A stretch of DNA of 64,000 bases, taken from contig JAPVLO010000007.1 of NCBI GenBank assembly GCA_027257055.1, positions 1,984,001 through 2,048,000 of the forward strand. Reading direction: 5' to 3'. Both the position numbers and the translations under genes were made by a program. This document shows, piece after piece, positions 12,150 through 22,242 of the stretch (its first letter is position 1; every line of letters begins with the position of its first letter). This DNA comes from Cephalopachus bancanus (Eukaryota > Chordata > Mammalia > Primates > Tarsiidae). Below the pieces are notes generated by a model. The model was not told the origin of the DNA, did no database searches, and saw only the letters and a program-made list of their open reading frames with translations.

Positions 12150-13560
12150 ACCTTGCCATAGGAATCACTGTCAACCACTAGTTCAGGAAACTCTAATACA
12201 CTCAGATATGAAAAAAAAAACTTTAAAGATTTTTATGAGAAAAAAGACAGAATGTGAGAATAAAAAGTGTTCCATAGACAAAATAACACCAGAAAAATGT
12301 CATGAAGAAGCAGAAGAAAACTGTTGCATAATATTCTAACTTAATTTAAAAATAATTCTATAAGCAACTGCAGACATCAAAGGACACCACAGAATAGAAA
12401 TACAACAAACTTGTAGAAAGATGTCAAAAGGAAATCGACAAATTTTAAAATAAATGAAAGGAAAAAGACAAAATATCTCAGAAATGAATACTAAATCATA
12501 AGGTATGGTAGAAAGAATAAATATGACTAAAAATTTGGAAGAAACCTAGAATATAGAAATAAAAAAAGCTGAGAAACTGAAAAAGAAATGTTATAGATAA
12601 AAAGAGAGAAAGTTACAGATATAGAAGATATGCAAAGAAGACTCAACATATGAAGGATGGAAATTCTAGAAGAAGAAAGATGAAACACTGGTGTATAACT
12701 AATATTTTAAAATGTAATCCAAGAACGCCATACTCAAACATAAGATCTGCATCCAAGCTGGGCTCGGTGGCTCAGCCTGTAATCCCGCGCCTTTGGGAGG
12801 CTGAGGTGAGTGGATTGCCTGAGCCTGCAGGTTCGAGACCCACCTAGGCAGCGAGACCTCATCTCTACAATAAATAAAAAAATCAGCCGGGCGTGGTAGC
12901 GCGCGCCTGTAATTCCGGCTACTCAGAAGGCTGAGGCGGAAGGATCGCCAGAGCCCAGCAGGTCAAGGCTGCTATGGCCAGGAGTGGCCACTGCACTCCA
13001 GTCTGGGTGACAGAGTGAGACTCCGACTCAAAAAAAAAAGAAAAGAAAAAAAGATCTGCGTCTATGGGCACACCATGAACTTGGGAAGAATTGACCCAGA
13101 AAGAACAAACCCAGAACACATCCTGGCAAAATAAATAGACTTTAAATATAAAGAAAAAATATATTTTTATTTTTAAAGAAGGGGAAGGGGAAACCAAAGT
13201 ATTTTCCAAAAGTAAGAAAATCAGGCTGGCATTAACTTTCTCAAGGGCAAACTCTAAGGCAAGAAAGCTGAGGAGTAGCATCTATAAGATATGTGAGGAG
13301 AGAAGGAGTGAGTTGAGGATTTTGAATGCAGCCAAGTTGTCCTTCAAGTATCATGGCTAAAGAAAACTAGTTTTGAATATGCACAAACTCAGGGACAATT
13401 GTACTCTTGAGCTCTTCCTAAGGAATCTACAAGATAGCAAATTTTGCCCAATTAACTTCAGCAAATAACTGACGAGATGCATTGAGTATATCAGACTACA
13501 GAGTTGAGATGAAAAGAATAGAGCAGAGCGGGGGAGAGGAATTGTATGCATATGTTAAAT
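12150..13560 (+). mobile_element. A-rich HAL1/L1-like LINE remnant
   Basis: The segment has strong A-bias on the plus strand and landmarks typical of HAL1/L1M ORF1-type sequence, for example aaatcaggctggcattaact followed by tctaaggcaagaaagctgag. A young Alu (12757-13050) splits it. No long frame survives. Assignment between HAL1 and an old L1M is not resolved. Confidence 0.5.
12757..13050 (+). mobile_element. Alu: Young lineage-specific Alu
   Basis: It is full length, starting gctgggctcggtggctcag, with the linker aataaataaaaaaatc, a right arm gggcgtggtagcgcgcgcct, and an A-rich tail with two G interruptions. Target duplications aagatctgcatcca (12742-12755) and aagatctgcgtcta (13051-13064) differ at two sites. 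It sits inside the HAL1/L1-like remnant. Confidence 0.92.
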
Positions 13561-15741
13561 ATTTGGGCACAGTAAATACCACAACTTTAAAGAAAGGAGG
13601 ATGAGAGGGAGGGAAAATGGAATAAACTTGTTGTATACCTTAAAGGTAATGGGTGAGAATCCGAGAATATCGTGTCCAGTGACAATGCAAATAACTGAAG
13701 GTTAAGTCTATTTAAGAATGAAAAGAACAGCATAAGAAAAATCATGCTGTTGACTAAAAATGGATGGTGAAGGAGAGAGGGGAAGGAAGAAGGAGAGACT
13801 GCAACCTCATATTGTGTCACCCAGAGCAGGGAGCCAACAGACATTGTCTAAAGAAGAAAGATGACCCTAGGCATTATGTAAAGGTTACTTTACATAAGTG
13901 ATTACTATAAAGGTAATCACTAAATCATTTTAAATACCAAAAGAAATACAAAAATAAAATAAAAAAGAGAGAAGATCACATGAAAAACTTTTTATGTATT
14001 TATCTTAGAAATAAATTCATTAAATCATTAGAACTGTGACCAGACATATTAATTGTATCAATAAATATAAATGAACCTCACTTGCATACTAAAATTTTCC
14101 AGATTTTTTTCTTCTGAAGGCTATTAAAACAGGTCCTGCTGAACCCCTGAGTTAAATGATGTTTCAGGAATTCTTAAATATATTGATAGAGCGTGCTAGA
14201 ATTCTGGAGAGAAGGCAAGAATGATATGGGGCTGCCTGATGTGATGATGAGAGCCACAATCCTGTTTTTAACCCAACTCATGAAATCAGACACACCAGGC
14301 AAAGTGAGGCAGGGATTTATTTTGCACCTCCCTGTACATCAGATGTAGTTCACCTGTCAGCATGCTCCAATCACAGGACAGGCCCTAAGAGACCACATCC
14401 CCAACAATGCCACCTTGAGTTTGAAAATTGCCCTTTGTGTTCCCCTTTCACTAGATTGGTTCCTCTGGCACCATCCAATCATGTGCTTTGGACACTATAA
14501 AGACTTCTGAACACAACTATTAAAAATTCATTGCAAATAAACTTAAGTAAAAAAGAAACAATTGGGGCTCACTTAACTGAAAAGTCATGCTATTTTCTTT
14601 CATATTTCCTTCATTCTTAGGCAGGCTTTCTCAAACCTAAGTGAGAATGGCGACCACAGCAGCTAAATTAGGCACGAGAAAGGAGCCTGGACTGAGTCAC
14701 ATGACCTCCCCTGCCACCCATCATGACTCTGATTGATCAGGCAGGGTTATATGTCCAAACTTCTAGTGAAAGAAGCAAGGTCAGTCTCACTTAAGTCAAG
14801 TGTCCTGAAAGTGAAGAAATAGTCATTTTCAAAAGCTATCGGGGGAACAGAACAGATGACCACTACAGGGGAGGACTTGTATGATAATGGTCAAAAGAAC
14901 TTTGGGGCATTCAGACTCAGTTGCATATAGTCATGTGAACCACCAGCAAATCTCTTAACCTCTCTGAGACTGAGTTTTTCCTCCTTAGAGAATAATATTT
15001 TTTCATTGCCTGTGTTTTTGTTCCTTACCTCCACACAACAAATATAAGCTCACTTTTCCTCCATACCAGTCTCTGTATTTCCCAGCAACTTCCACCCATG
15101 AAAAGATACTCGCTTTGCTAGGTGGTGCTGAGCACTCCCTAACTTCATAATCTCTGTGACACAAAATCAGTCTACAGTGGGATAGCTCCTCTGAGTCATG
15201 GAATTATTTTCCTTCTATGGCAGGGTGAGAGTGTGGATTTACCATAGTTGAGCAAGGTGACAGCATGTTTAGCAATGTGATGGAACACCTCTGTATAAGC
15301 TCACATTAGTGGGGAAATCCTGTGTTGCTGACAATAAGAGCTCATTAAAAGTCCATCATGTTCAGTCAAGCTGATGTCCCATTGGAGAGAATCACCAAAG
15401 ATGTTAATTACTGAAACTTTGAAGAGCCAGGTTTTAATCATTTGCGCAACAATAACTCCAAAAAAGAAAGTTGGTATTCTGGCTTTCCAAGTACGCTTTG
15501 ACAAAGCAGCTATATGCGTGGTCAGGTCTCATATGGGTAAGGCCTTCACAGGCCACAGTATACGCTGCTACCTAATCCAGAAATACACAACTGCCCATCA
15601 TTGCCTAAGACAGTTTACCTTCAGAATGTAATCCCTGTTCTCATAAAGACCACCAGAGACATGTGCACATGTTTTTAACTTTTTTTCTTTATGAAATGTG
15701 AGTCATTTTATATGTAGAATTTGTTGAACTATACAAGACTG
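13561..15741. other. Non-coding interval, partly A-rich
   Basis: The A-rich LINE-like composition continues to about 13970. At 14270-14560 there is LTR-like composition (catgtgctttggacactata, then aaataaac about 60 bp on), but I cannot name a family. A MIR-like stretch lies near 14905-14985. No gene was recognised. Confidence 0.4.
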
Positions 15742-15916
15742 TTAAGAGTTAAATTGTGTCCTCCCAAAATTCATACATTGAATTCCTAACCCACAGTACC
15801 TCACAATGTAACTTGATTTGGAGAAAGGGTCTTTACAGAGATAATCAAGTTAAAGTGAGGTTACTAGGATGGGTCCTAATAAAATATGATTAATGTCTTT
15901 ATAAAAGGGGAATTTT

Positions 15917-16450
15917 GACCTGGTGCTGCGGCTCACACCTATAATCCCAGCACTTTGGGAGGCTGAGGCAGGAGGATCGTTTGAACCCAGGAGTTAAAGA
16001 TTAGCCTGGGCACCATAGCAAGACAAAGTGAAGTTGACCAAAATGTTCAACTTCACTAAATGTCAGAGAAATGCAAATCAAAACTCAATGTACTGTCATT
16101 TCACATGTTAGAATGTCTATTCTGAAAAAGACAAAAGATGGCAAGTCTTAGTGAGGATCATCAGATAAACTTTTTCCACACATCTGTTGACCATTTGCAC
16201 GTCTTCTTTTGAAAAATGTCTACGCAGATCTTTGACCTATCTCATCTCTACAAAAAAAATTTTAAAAAGCTAGCCAGATGTGGTGGCATTCACCTGAAGT
16301 CCCAGTTACTTGGGAAGCTGAGGAGGGAGGATTGCCTGAGCTGAGGAGGTTGAGTCTGCAGTGAGCCATAACTGTGCCACTGCACTCCAGCCTGGGAGAT
16401 AGAGTGGGACTCTGATTTAAAAAATAAATAAATAAATAAATAAAATAAAA
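15917..16450 (+). mobile_element. AluJ: AluJ-type element interrupted by L1 sequence
   Basis: The left arm is at 15917-16024 (ataatcccagcactttggga, aacccaggagttaaagatta). The rest of the left arm, linker and right arm are at 16241-16450 (ctcatctctacaaaaaaaat, ctgcagtgagccataactgt, actgcactccagcctgggag) with an (AAAT)n tail. A 216-bp L1-derived insert at 16025-16240 separates caagac from ctcatctctac, which are adjacent in an intact Alu. Confidence 0.85.
16025..16240. mobile_element. Rearranged L1 ORF2 fragment inside an Alu
   Basis: The first part (16041 to about 16163) is sense L1 ORF2 (ttcaacttcactaaatgtca, gaaatgcaaatcaaaactca). The second part (about 16166-16240) is antisense (gaccatttgcacgtcttctt, gaaaaatgtctacgcagatc). 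In an ordinary L1 the antisense part lies immediately upstream of the sense part, so the insert is an inverted and reordered piece of contiguous L1 sequence. There is no poly(A), unlike a typical twin-primed 5' inversion. Confidence 0.75.
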
Positions 16451-16519
16451 TTAGAAAGAGGAAATTGGAGACAGACATACATACAGGGAGAATGCCTTGC
16501 TTTTGTTTTCTGAGTAACA

Positions 16520-17572
16520 TCCATACTATTTTCTATAATGGTTGTACCAATTCATATCCCAACCAACATACAAGGGTTCCCTTTTCCTTACATCCTCACT
16601 AACACTTGTCATTTTTTGTCTTTTTCATAATAGCTATTCTAACATATACAAAATGATAGCTCATTGAGTTTTGATTTTCATTTCTCTGATGATTAGTGAA
16701 GCCGAACATTATTTTCAGGTATCTGTTGGTCATTTGTATGTCTTCTTTTGAAAAATGTCTGCTAGGTCTTTGGCCCATTTTTAAATCATGTGATTTTTCT
16801 AGCTGTTGGGTTGTTTGAGTTCCTCACATATTTTGGATATTAGCCCCTTATCAAATATATGCTTTGCAAATATTTTCTCCTATTCTCTGGGTTTGCTCTT
16901 TACTCTATTGATTGTATTCTTTGCTATGTAGAATTTTTAAATATGATCTAATAGCATTTTTGTCTTTTTTTGATTTTGTTACCTGGGCTTTTGGGGTCAT
17001 ATTTTAAAAAAATAATTGCTCAGATCAATGGCATGAAGCTATTTCTCTATGTTTTCTCCTAAGAATTTTACAGTTTCAAGTCTTAGGTTTAGGTCTTTAA
17101 TTCATTTTGAGCTGATTTTTATATGGTGTGAAATAAGGGTCTAATTTAATTTTTCTGCATGTGGATATCCAGTTGTCCTAACACCTTTTGTTAGATAAAT
17201 TATCCTTTCTGCATTGTGAATTCTTGGTGCCCTTGTTGAAGATTAGTTGATGGTATATGCTTGGATTTATTTCTGGGCTTTCTAGTCTGTTCCATTGGTC
17301 TATGTGTCTGTTTTTATGCCAGTACTATACTGTTTTGTTTTCTCTACCTTTGTCACATAATTTGAAATCAGAAAATGTAATGGCTCCAACTTTGATTTTT
17401 TTTTCCTCAAGATTGTTTTTGCTAACCAAGGTCTTTTGTGAGTTCATTCAAATTTGTCTTTTCTATCATTGTGAAAAATTTTATTGGGATATGATATAAC
17501 TCATATTGAATTTGTAGGTTGCTTTGGGTACTATGAACATTTTAACAACATTAATTCTCAGATTCATCACCT
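16520..17572 (-). mobile_element. L1: Old L1 ORF2 segment, minus strand
   Basis: On the plus strand it reads the reverse complement of L1 ORF2 in order: tttctctgatgattagtgaa, catttgtatgtcttcttttg, tttgcaaatattttctccta, tttaattcattttgagctga, ttgtaggttgctttgggtac. It is truncated at both ends and riddled with stops. Confidence 0.85.
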
Positions 17573-18604
17573 GACTCTTTATTGCGAGGGACCTTCTTCC
17601 TCTCTTCCCTCCTATTCTCCTAGCGAATGCCCATTTCTGGGCTATCCCATTCCACCAACTCCCCCCAAAGCATAGTTCCTTCCTAGCACCTGTAAGACAC
17701 AGAACACAGAGAGTGGGTCATCTGAATGTCCCATCCCATGACATTAAGAAAAATGAGGTTGTGCAAATGGGTCACTAAATGGAGAAGATGCCAAGAGTTT
17801 TGTCTCCATCTTCCTTTTCTTGTCTTTGACAAGTAATGTTCCCAGATAAACTAAGACTGGCCACTGGGAATGAAATGTCTTTCAGTACCTGTCAGTTCAA
17901 AAGCTCTGTCACTCATCAGTCATCCTCCCCATGATGAAGCCTGGATGGAGAGGAATGAAAGAAACTATCTTTGTTGAGAGACAACGTTGTATATAAAAGT
18001 CCCAACAAGAGACCCTCTGGAACTTAAATGAAATCAAGAAAAAGAGGGGTCTAAAGAAATCTAAATTTATACTGAAATAAAAAAGAAAGAACAAAAAAAG
18101 AGGAACAAAAGCAAGGAGCGAGTTCTGATTCCAGAATGAAGCTTCACTGGCCACCTCGGGGTTATGCCCGTCTGGAGCCAGTGGTGGACACAGCCCAGGG
18201 TGCAACAGGCCTCTGCTCAAGGAAAATGGTGATGAGACATAAAAATAACCTCCCAGATCCCTTAAGAGCATGATTCATCTGTGAGTTTCTCCACAACCTC
18301 CCTGGGAACCCAGGGGACCCAGCTTCTTGGAGTTATTTATCTGAAGAAAATGCTGGAAGTCTTTGTGTGAGAACACTTCTTCAACTGGCTCTATTTTACC
18401 AAGATACAGCCATGGCTTTTTATTAGTCACCTTTTCCTTTATTTCTATGGCAACTGTGAGGATGGAAGACTTGTTTCTATGTGGGCCGTGCTTTTTTTTT
18501 TTTAATCTGTCACCATATTAGAGCCGTTCAGCATGGGCTGAGTTGAGGCTGCAACTAAATTCAGGGAATGAGGAGGAAATTTGGGACCAGTAAAATCAAA
18601 GCAA
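17573..18604. other. Non-coding interval
   Basis: Nothing was recognised apart from a T-run at about 18490-18502. The frame at 17909-18271 (120 codons, minus) is low-complexity hydrophobic and is not called. Confidence 0.45.
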
Positions 18605-18893
18605 GCCGGGCTTGGTGGCTCAGCCTGTAATCCCACGCCTTTGGGAGGCTGAGGTGAGTGGATTGCCTGAGTCCGCGGGTTTGAGACCTGCCTGGGCAGG
18701 GAGACCTAATCTCTACAATAAATCAAAAAATCAGCCAGGCATGGTAGCGCATGCCTGTAATTCCAGCGACTTGGAAGGCTGAGGCGGAAGGATCGCCGGA
18801 GCCCAGCAGGTCGAGGCTGCGGTGGCCGGAAGCGGCCACTGCACTCCAGTCTGGGCAACAGAGTGAGACTCCAACTCAAAAAAAAAAAAAAAA
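18605..18893 (+). mobile_element. Alu: Young lineage-specific Alu
   Basis: It is full length (gccgggcttggtggctcag at the start, ccggaagcggccactgcact near the end) with a pure A tail. Probable target duplication: aaatcaaagca just upstream and aaatcacagca just after the tail (one mismatch). It belongs to the same subfamily as the Alus at 1835 and 12757. Confidence 0.9.
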
Positions 18894-19164
18894 TCACAGC
18901 AAAGGGAAAAACCCACTTCTGTTTTAGTCTCTTGCTGCCTCTGAAACTAAAGGAAAGAAGAACCTTTCTCACCCTCTGTTTCTAAGTTTTTTGAGACTCA
19001 TAGACAGCTAAGAGCCAAAGAAAGTAAAACATTTGGAAAAACATGCCTAGCCTTATAAGTAAAATGCCCACCCTTGGGATCTAGCTGGGAAGGTGGTCTT
19101 GGAGTCAGATATAACAAAAGATAGCATCCTTTTTGAGCATTTTTGTGCCAAGCATTATGCTAAA

Positions 19165-19630
19165 GAATTATGTATTAGTTAGCTATTGCCACATAACGAA
19201 TTACTCTAAAACGCAACCACTTGAGACAACACAACCTACTTATCATCTCAGCTTCTGCAGGTGTGGAATCTGAGCATGACTCAGTTGGGTCCTCTGTTTT
19301 AGGGTTTCTCACAGGCTGCACTTAAAGTAGGCATCTCAAGGTTCAAGGGAAGAATCCACTTCCAAGCTCACTCATGCGATTGTAGATAGGATTCAACTCC
19401 TTTTGGGTTGTTGGACAGAGGGCCTCAGTTTTTCACTGACTGTTTACTGAAGGTCACCCTCAGTTGCTTGACATAGGGGTTTCTTTCTATATGACACCTG
19501 TTTTATCAGGGCATGCATGAGATTAGGGGTAAGAGAGAGACAGAGACAGACAGAAAGACAAAGAGAGATACAGAGTCAAGGAGACATAGGAGGGGAGAGG
19601 GAGAGAGACAGAGAAAAAGAGAGGGAAGGA

Positions 19631-19700
<70 letters not shown>

Positions 19701-19800
19701 AACTTCTGGAGTCTTAGTTTGGGAATGACAGTCTATCACTTTTGCTATGCTCTGGTCATTAGAAGCTCTAGTCACTAGGTGCAGCCTGCAGTCAGCTGAA
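19165..19800. repeat. Ancient LTR-like interspersed repeat with internal GA/CA expansion
   Basis: The landmarks gttagctattgccacataac, gactcagttgggtcctctgt, ttgttggacagagggcctca and ggtcattagaagctctagtc occur in the order of an old mammalian repeat whose family name I cannot recall with confidence. A purine-rich stretch plus (CA)n fills its 3' half at 19530-19702. Confidence 0.5.
19632..19684. repeat. (CA)n microsatellite
   Basis: CA dinucleotides run over about 53 bp with one CATA interruption at about 19663. They are preceded by gaga-rich DNA and followed by (GA)n to about 19701. The frames crossing this tract are artefacts. Confidence 0.95.
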
Positions 19801-20914
19801 GTTTATAGAAGGACATGAACACAGCCATTTCAGAAGCTCCTCCTTCTCCTTGGCTTATATCTCAAAGGATCAGCTCTCCTTAGCACCCCCTGGTACCCAT
19901 GCCCCCACCGTATGTATCCATCACCTTCTTCAGGCAAACTAGGTGCAGAAAAATGCCTCTCTCTGGGGCATGAAAAGGAATCTCCTAATACGGTAAGAGT
20001 GAAAAGACCCATTCATCCCCCATTGTATTGCTTATGCTTTCCTCTCTCTCCCTGATAGGAGGGTGCAGAGATGATACTAGATCAGACCTGCTGCTCTCTT
20101 CCCTTCTCATCTGCCTGCACAGGCAAGGAGTGTCTGTGTCTGCCTGCCTGACAGTGTCTTAGAAAAGCTCTGCCCTTCTGAGGGGGCACCTGTCATTTGG
20201 GTGAGTACCACCAATTTGGGGGAGTTTTAACAAACCCTTTGTCACGACTAAGCCAAGCCCTCTAGCATAGCTTTTATCAGTAATAAAGTAGCACTTTGAT
20301 CTCCATCTCTCTGATTCCTTTCTCTGCTCTAAAATATAGTGTATTCGTAGAAAATTTGAAGTATGGTAAAGTCAGCAGATCGGGAAATAAATATGCTGAA
20401 AAGATATTGTATTATTCACAGTTCCAAAGAGGAGGGGGGCAGTCAGCCCACAAGGGCTGCATGGGAGTTGCCAGGATTAGTCATGGGCAGAGGGAGGGGA
20501 CTGTGGTTGCTGTGGGAAGGAATGGTGGAGGCAGGTAGGTAGGTTCATGATTGGTCGGTTTGAATAATTTCAGGGGCTCTGGGCACTGTGGCTATCCTAG
20601 CTGTCCAGAACTTGCCCTGAGTGATCAGGGCAGATGAACAATGGCCTAGAATGTGAGTCCCTGATAAAGGAGGTGGTTTGGGTGTAAACCCAAGAGGGGT
20701 TGGTTTGTATTTGAAAAGTGAGTCCTCAGGAAGAGGAAACTCCCCAGGGCAGGGGTGGGATGGAGGGCAATGAGGGAGGCAAGAGGCTGAGGCCAGGTGG
20801 CTCAGGTGTTTTGCTGGGTTGTCCAAAGCAAGGCATATCTGGCACAAATCTGTAGGATAAATGTGAAAGCATCAAGTTTACAAATACTAGAAACATGGTT
20901 AATGCATCTTCCCT

Positions 20915-21430
20915 CTCAACAAGTGCAGGAGTCGGGGTGACCCATGGAGAGAGATACGGTCTGACTTGAGTTTTATTTCATTTTATTATTATTATTATTT
21001 TTGAGTTGGAGTCTAACTCTGTCGCTCAAGCTAGAATGCAGTAGCATGCTCATAGCCTTGACCTCTGGGCTCAGACGATCCTTCTGCCACCACACCCAGC
21101 AAATTTTTAAATTTATTATAGAGATGAGATCTCGCCTAGTTATCTAGGCTGATCTCGAACCCTTGGGCTCAGGCAATCCTCTTGCCTCTGCTTCCCAAGG
21201 TGCTAGGATTACAGGTGTGAGTTTGAGTTTTAAAAGTGCACCTTTCTCCACTCTGTTGGGAATGGGCTGCAGGTGGCAGGGATGGGATCAGGGAGACCTA
21301 GGGAGAGGCCCTTACAGCCATTGGGTGAGAGGAATGGTCTGGGCTGGTGAGAAGTGAGAAGATTCTGGGTAGATGCTGAGGTTTGGGCCAACAGATTGGG
21401 CTGGCCGACATGAGACAGGGCATGAGGAAG
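20915..21430 (+). repeat. L2: L2-like LINE fragment split by an Alu
   Basis: The flanking pieces (gagagatacggtctgacttg before the Alu; ggcagggatgggatcaggga and gagacctagggagaggccct after it) resemble the ancient L2 ORF/3' region. Divergence is high, so the family call is tentative. Confidence 0.4.
20976..21222 (-). mobile_element. AluJ: Old Alu, minus strand
   Basis: It has a poly(T)/(ATT)n head, gagttggagtctaactctgt, tagagatgagatctcgccta and tgctaggattacaggtgtga. An exact 10-bp target duplication ttgagtttta lies at 20966-20975 and 21223-21232. The body is diverged and partly deleted, as in an old copy. Confidence 0.88.
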
Positions 21431-21594
21431 AGGGCACCCAGTCTCTGTGACTTGTGCAACTGGAAGACTGAACTTGCTGTCAACTCAGACTAGGGAGGTG
21501 GCTGGGGGTGAGGCAGTTTGTGGGGGGAAAGCAGGAGTCCAGGTGTGTGGATTTGTCAAGTTCAAGGAGCCTATGAGACATAGTGGCAGGCAGA

Positions 21595-22087
21595 AGAAGG
21601 ACTCCTAAAGGTGGCCATGCTCTAATTCTTGGAACCTGTGAACATGGGACCTTCCATGGACAAGTGAAATTAGTGTTGCAGGTGGAATTAAGGTAACTAC
21701 TCAGCTGACTGTAAAATAGGGAGATTTTTCTTTATCATCTGAGTGGGTGAACTCGATGTCACCCGAACGGTCCTTAAAAGGGAAAAGGGGGCCAGAAGAG
21801 TTGGTGTAGGAATGATTGGATGTGAGGGTTCAACTGGCTGTTGCTGGCTTTGGAGTTGGAGGAAGGACCATGGCAGATGAAGGCAGAGACTCTGGAAGCT
21901 GGGAAAGGCAGGGAGATCAGCTCTCCTCTAGAGCCTCCAAAGGAACACAGCCCTGCCCACACCTTAGCCTCTGCCCAGGGAGGCCCATTTTAGACTTCTG
22001 ACCTCCAGAGCTGTAAGAGAAGAAATTTGTATCATAAACCACCAAGTCTGTGGTCATTTGTTACAGGAGTAATTGGAAACTTATAAT
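21595..22087 (+). mobile_element. MLT1: MLT1-type LTR
   Basis: It contains agtggcaggcagaagaagga, catgctctaattcttggaac, ggtccttaaaagggaaaagg, cttctgacctccagagctgt and catttgttacaggagtaatt, all standard in MLT1 LTRs. A solo LTR in forward orientation. Confidence 0.75.
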
Positions 22088-22149
22088 ATAGATGTCCAAG
22101 TGGCTGCCCAGTGCTAATGGGTAAGTAAATAATATTGAATAATCATGGA

Positions 22150-22242
22150 CTGAGACACAGAGGGAGAGATGAAAGATAAAGGAGGAGGGAGAGGGGAGAG
22201 AGAAGAATAGATAGAGAGATAGAGAGACAGAGAGAGTGCGAG
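22150..22242. repeat. Purine-rich (GA) simple sequence
   Basis: The plus strand is almost pure G and A with GATA interruptions. It creates a serine/leucine-rich open frame on the opposite strand that is not a gene. Confidence 0.85.

Larger units (their letters stand above)
15742..16505 (+). mobile_element. MLT1: MLT1-type LTR fragment, split by an Alu
   Basis: The left part (15742-15916) has aattgtgtcctcccaaaatt, cctcacaatgtaacttgatt and aatgtctttataaaagggga. The right part (about 16451-16505) continues the same consensus with gaaattggagacagacatac and agggagaatgcc. The Alu at 15917 lies exactly between the two, so the Alu is younger than the LTR. Confidence 0.72.

Noticed and set aside
19506..19775. 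Frames of repeating Cys-Val or Thr-His
   Set aside because: Encoded by the (CA)n microsatellite.
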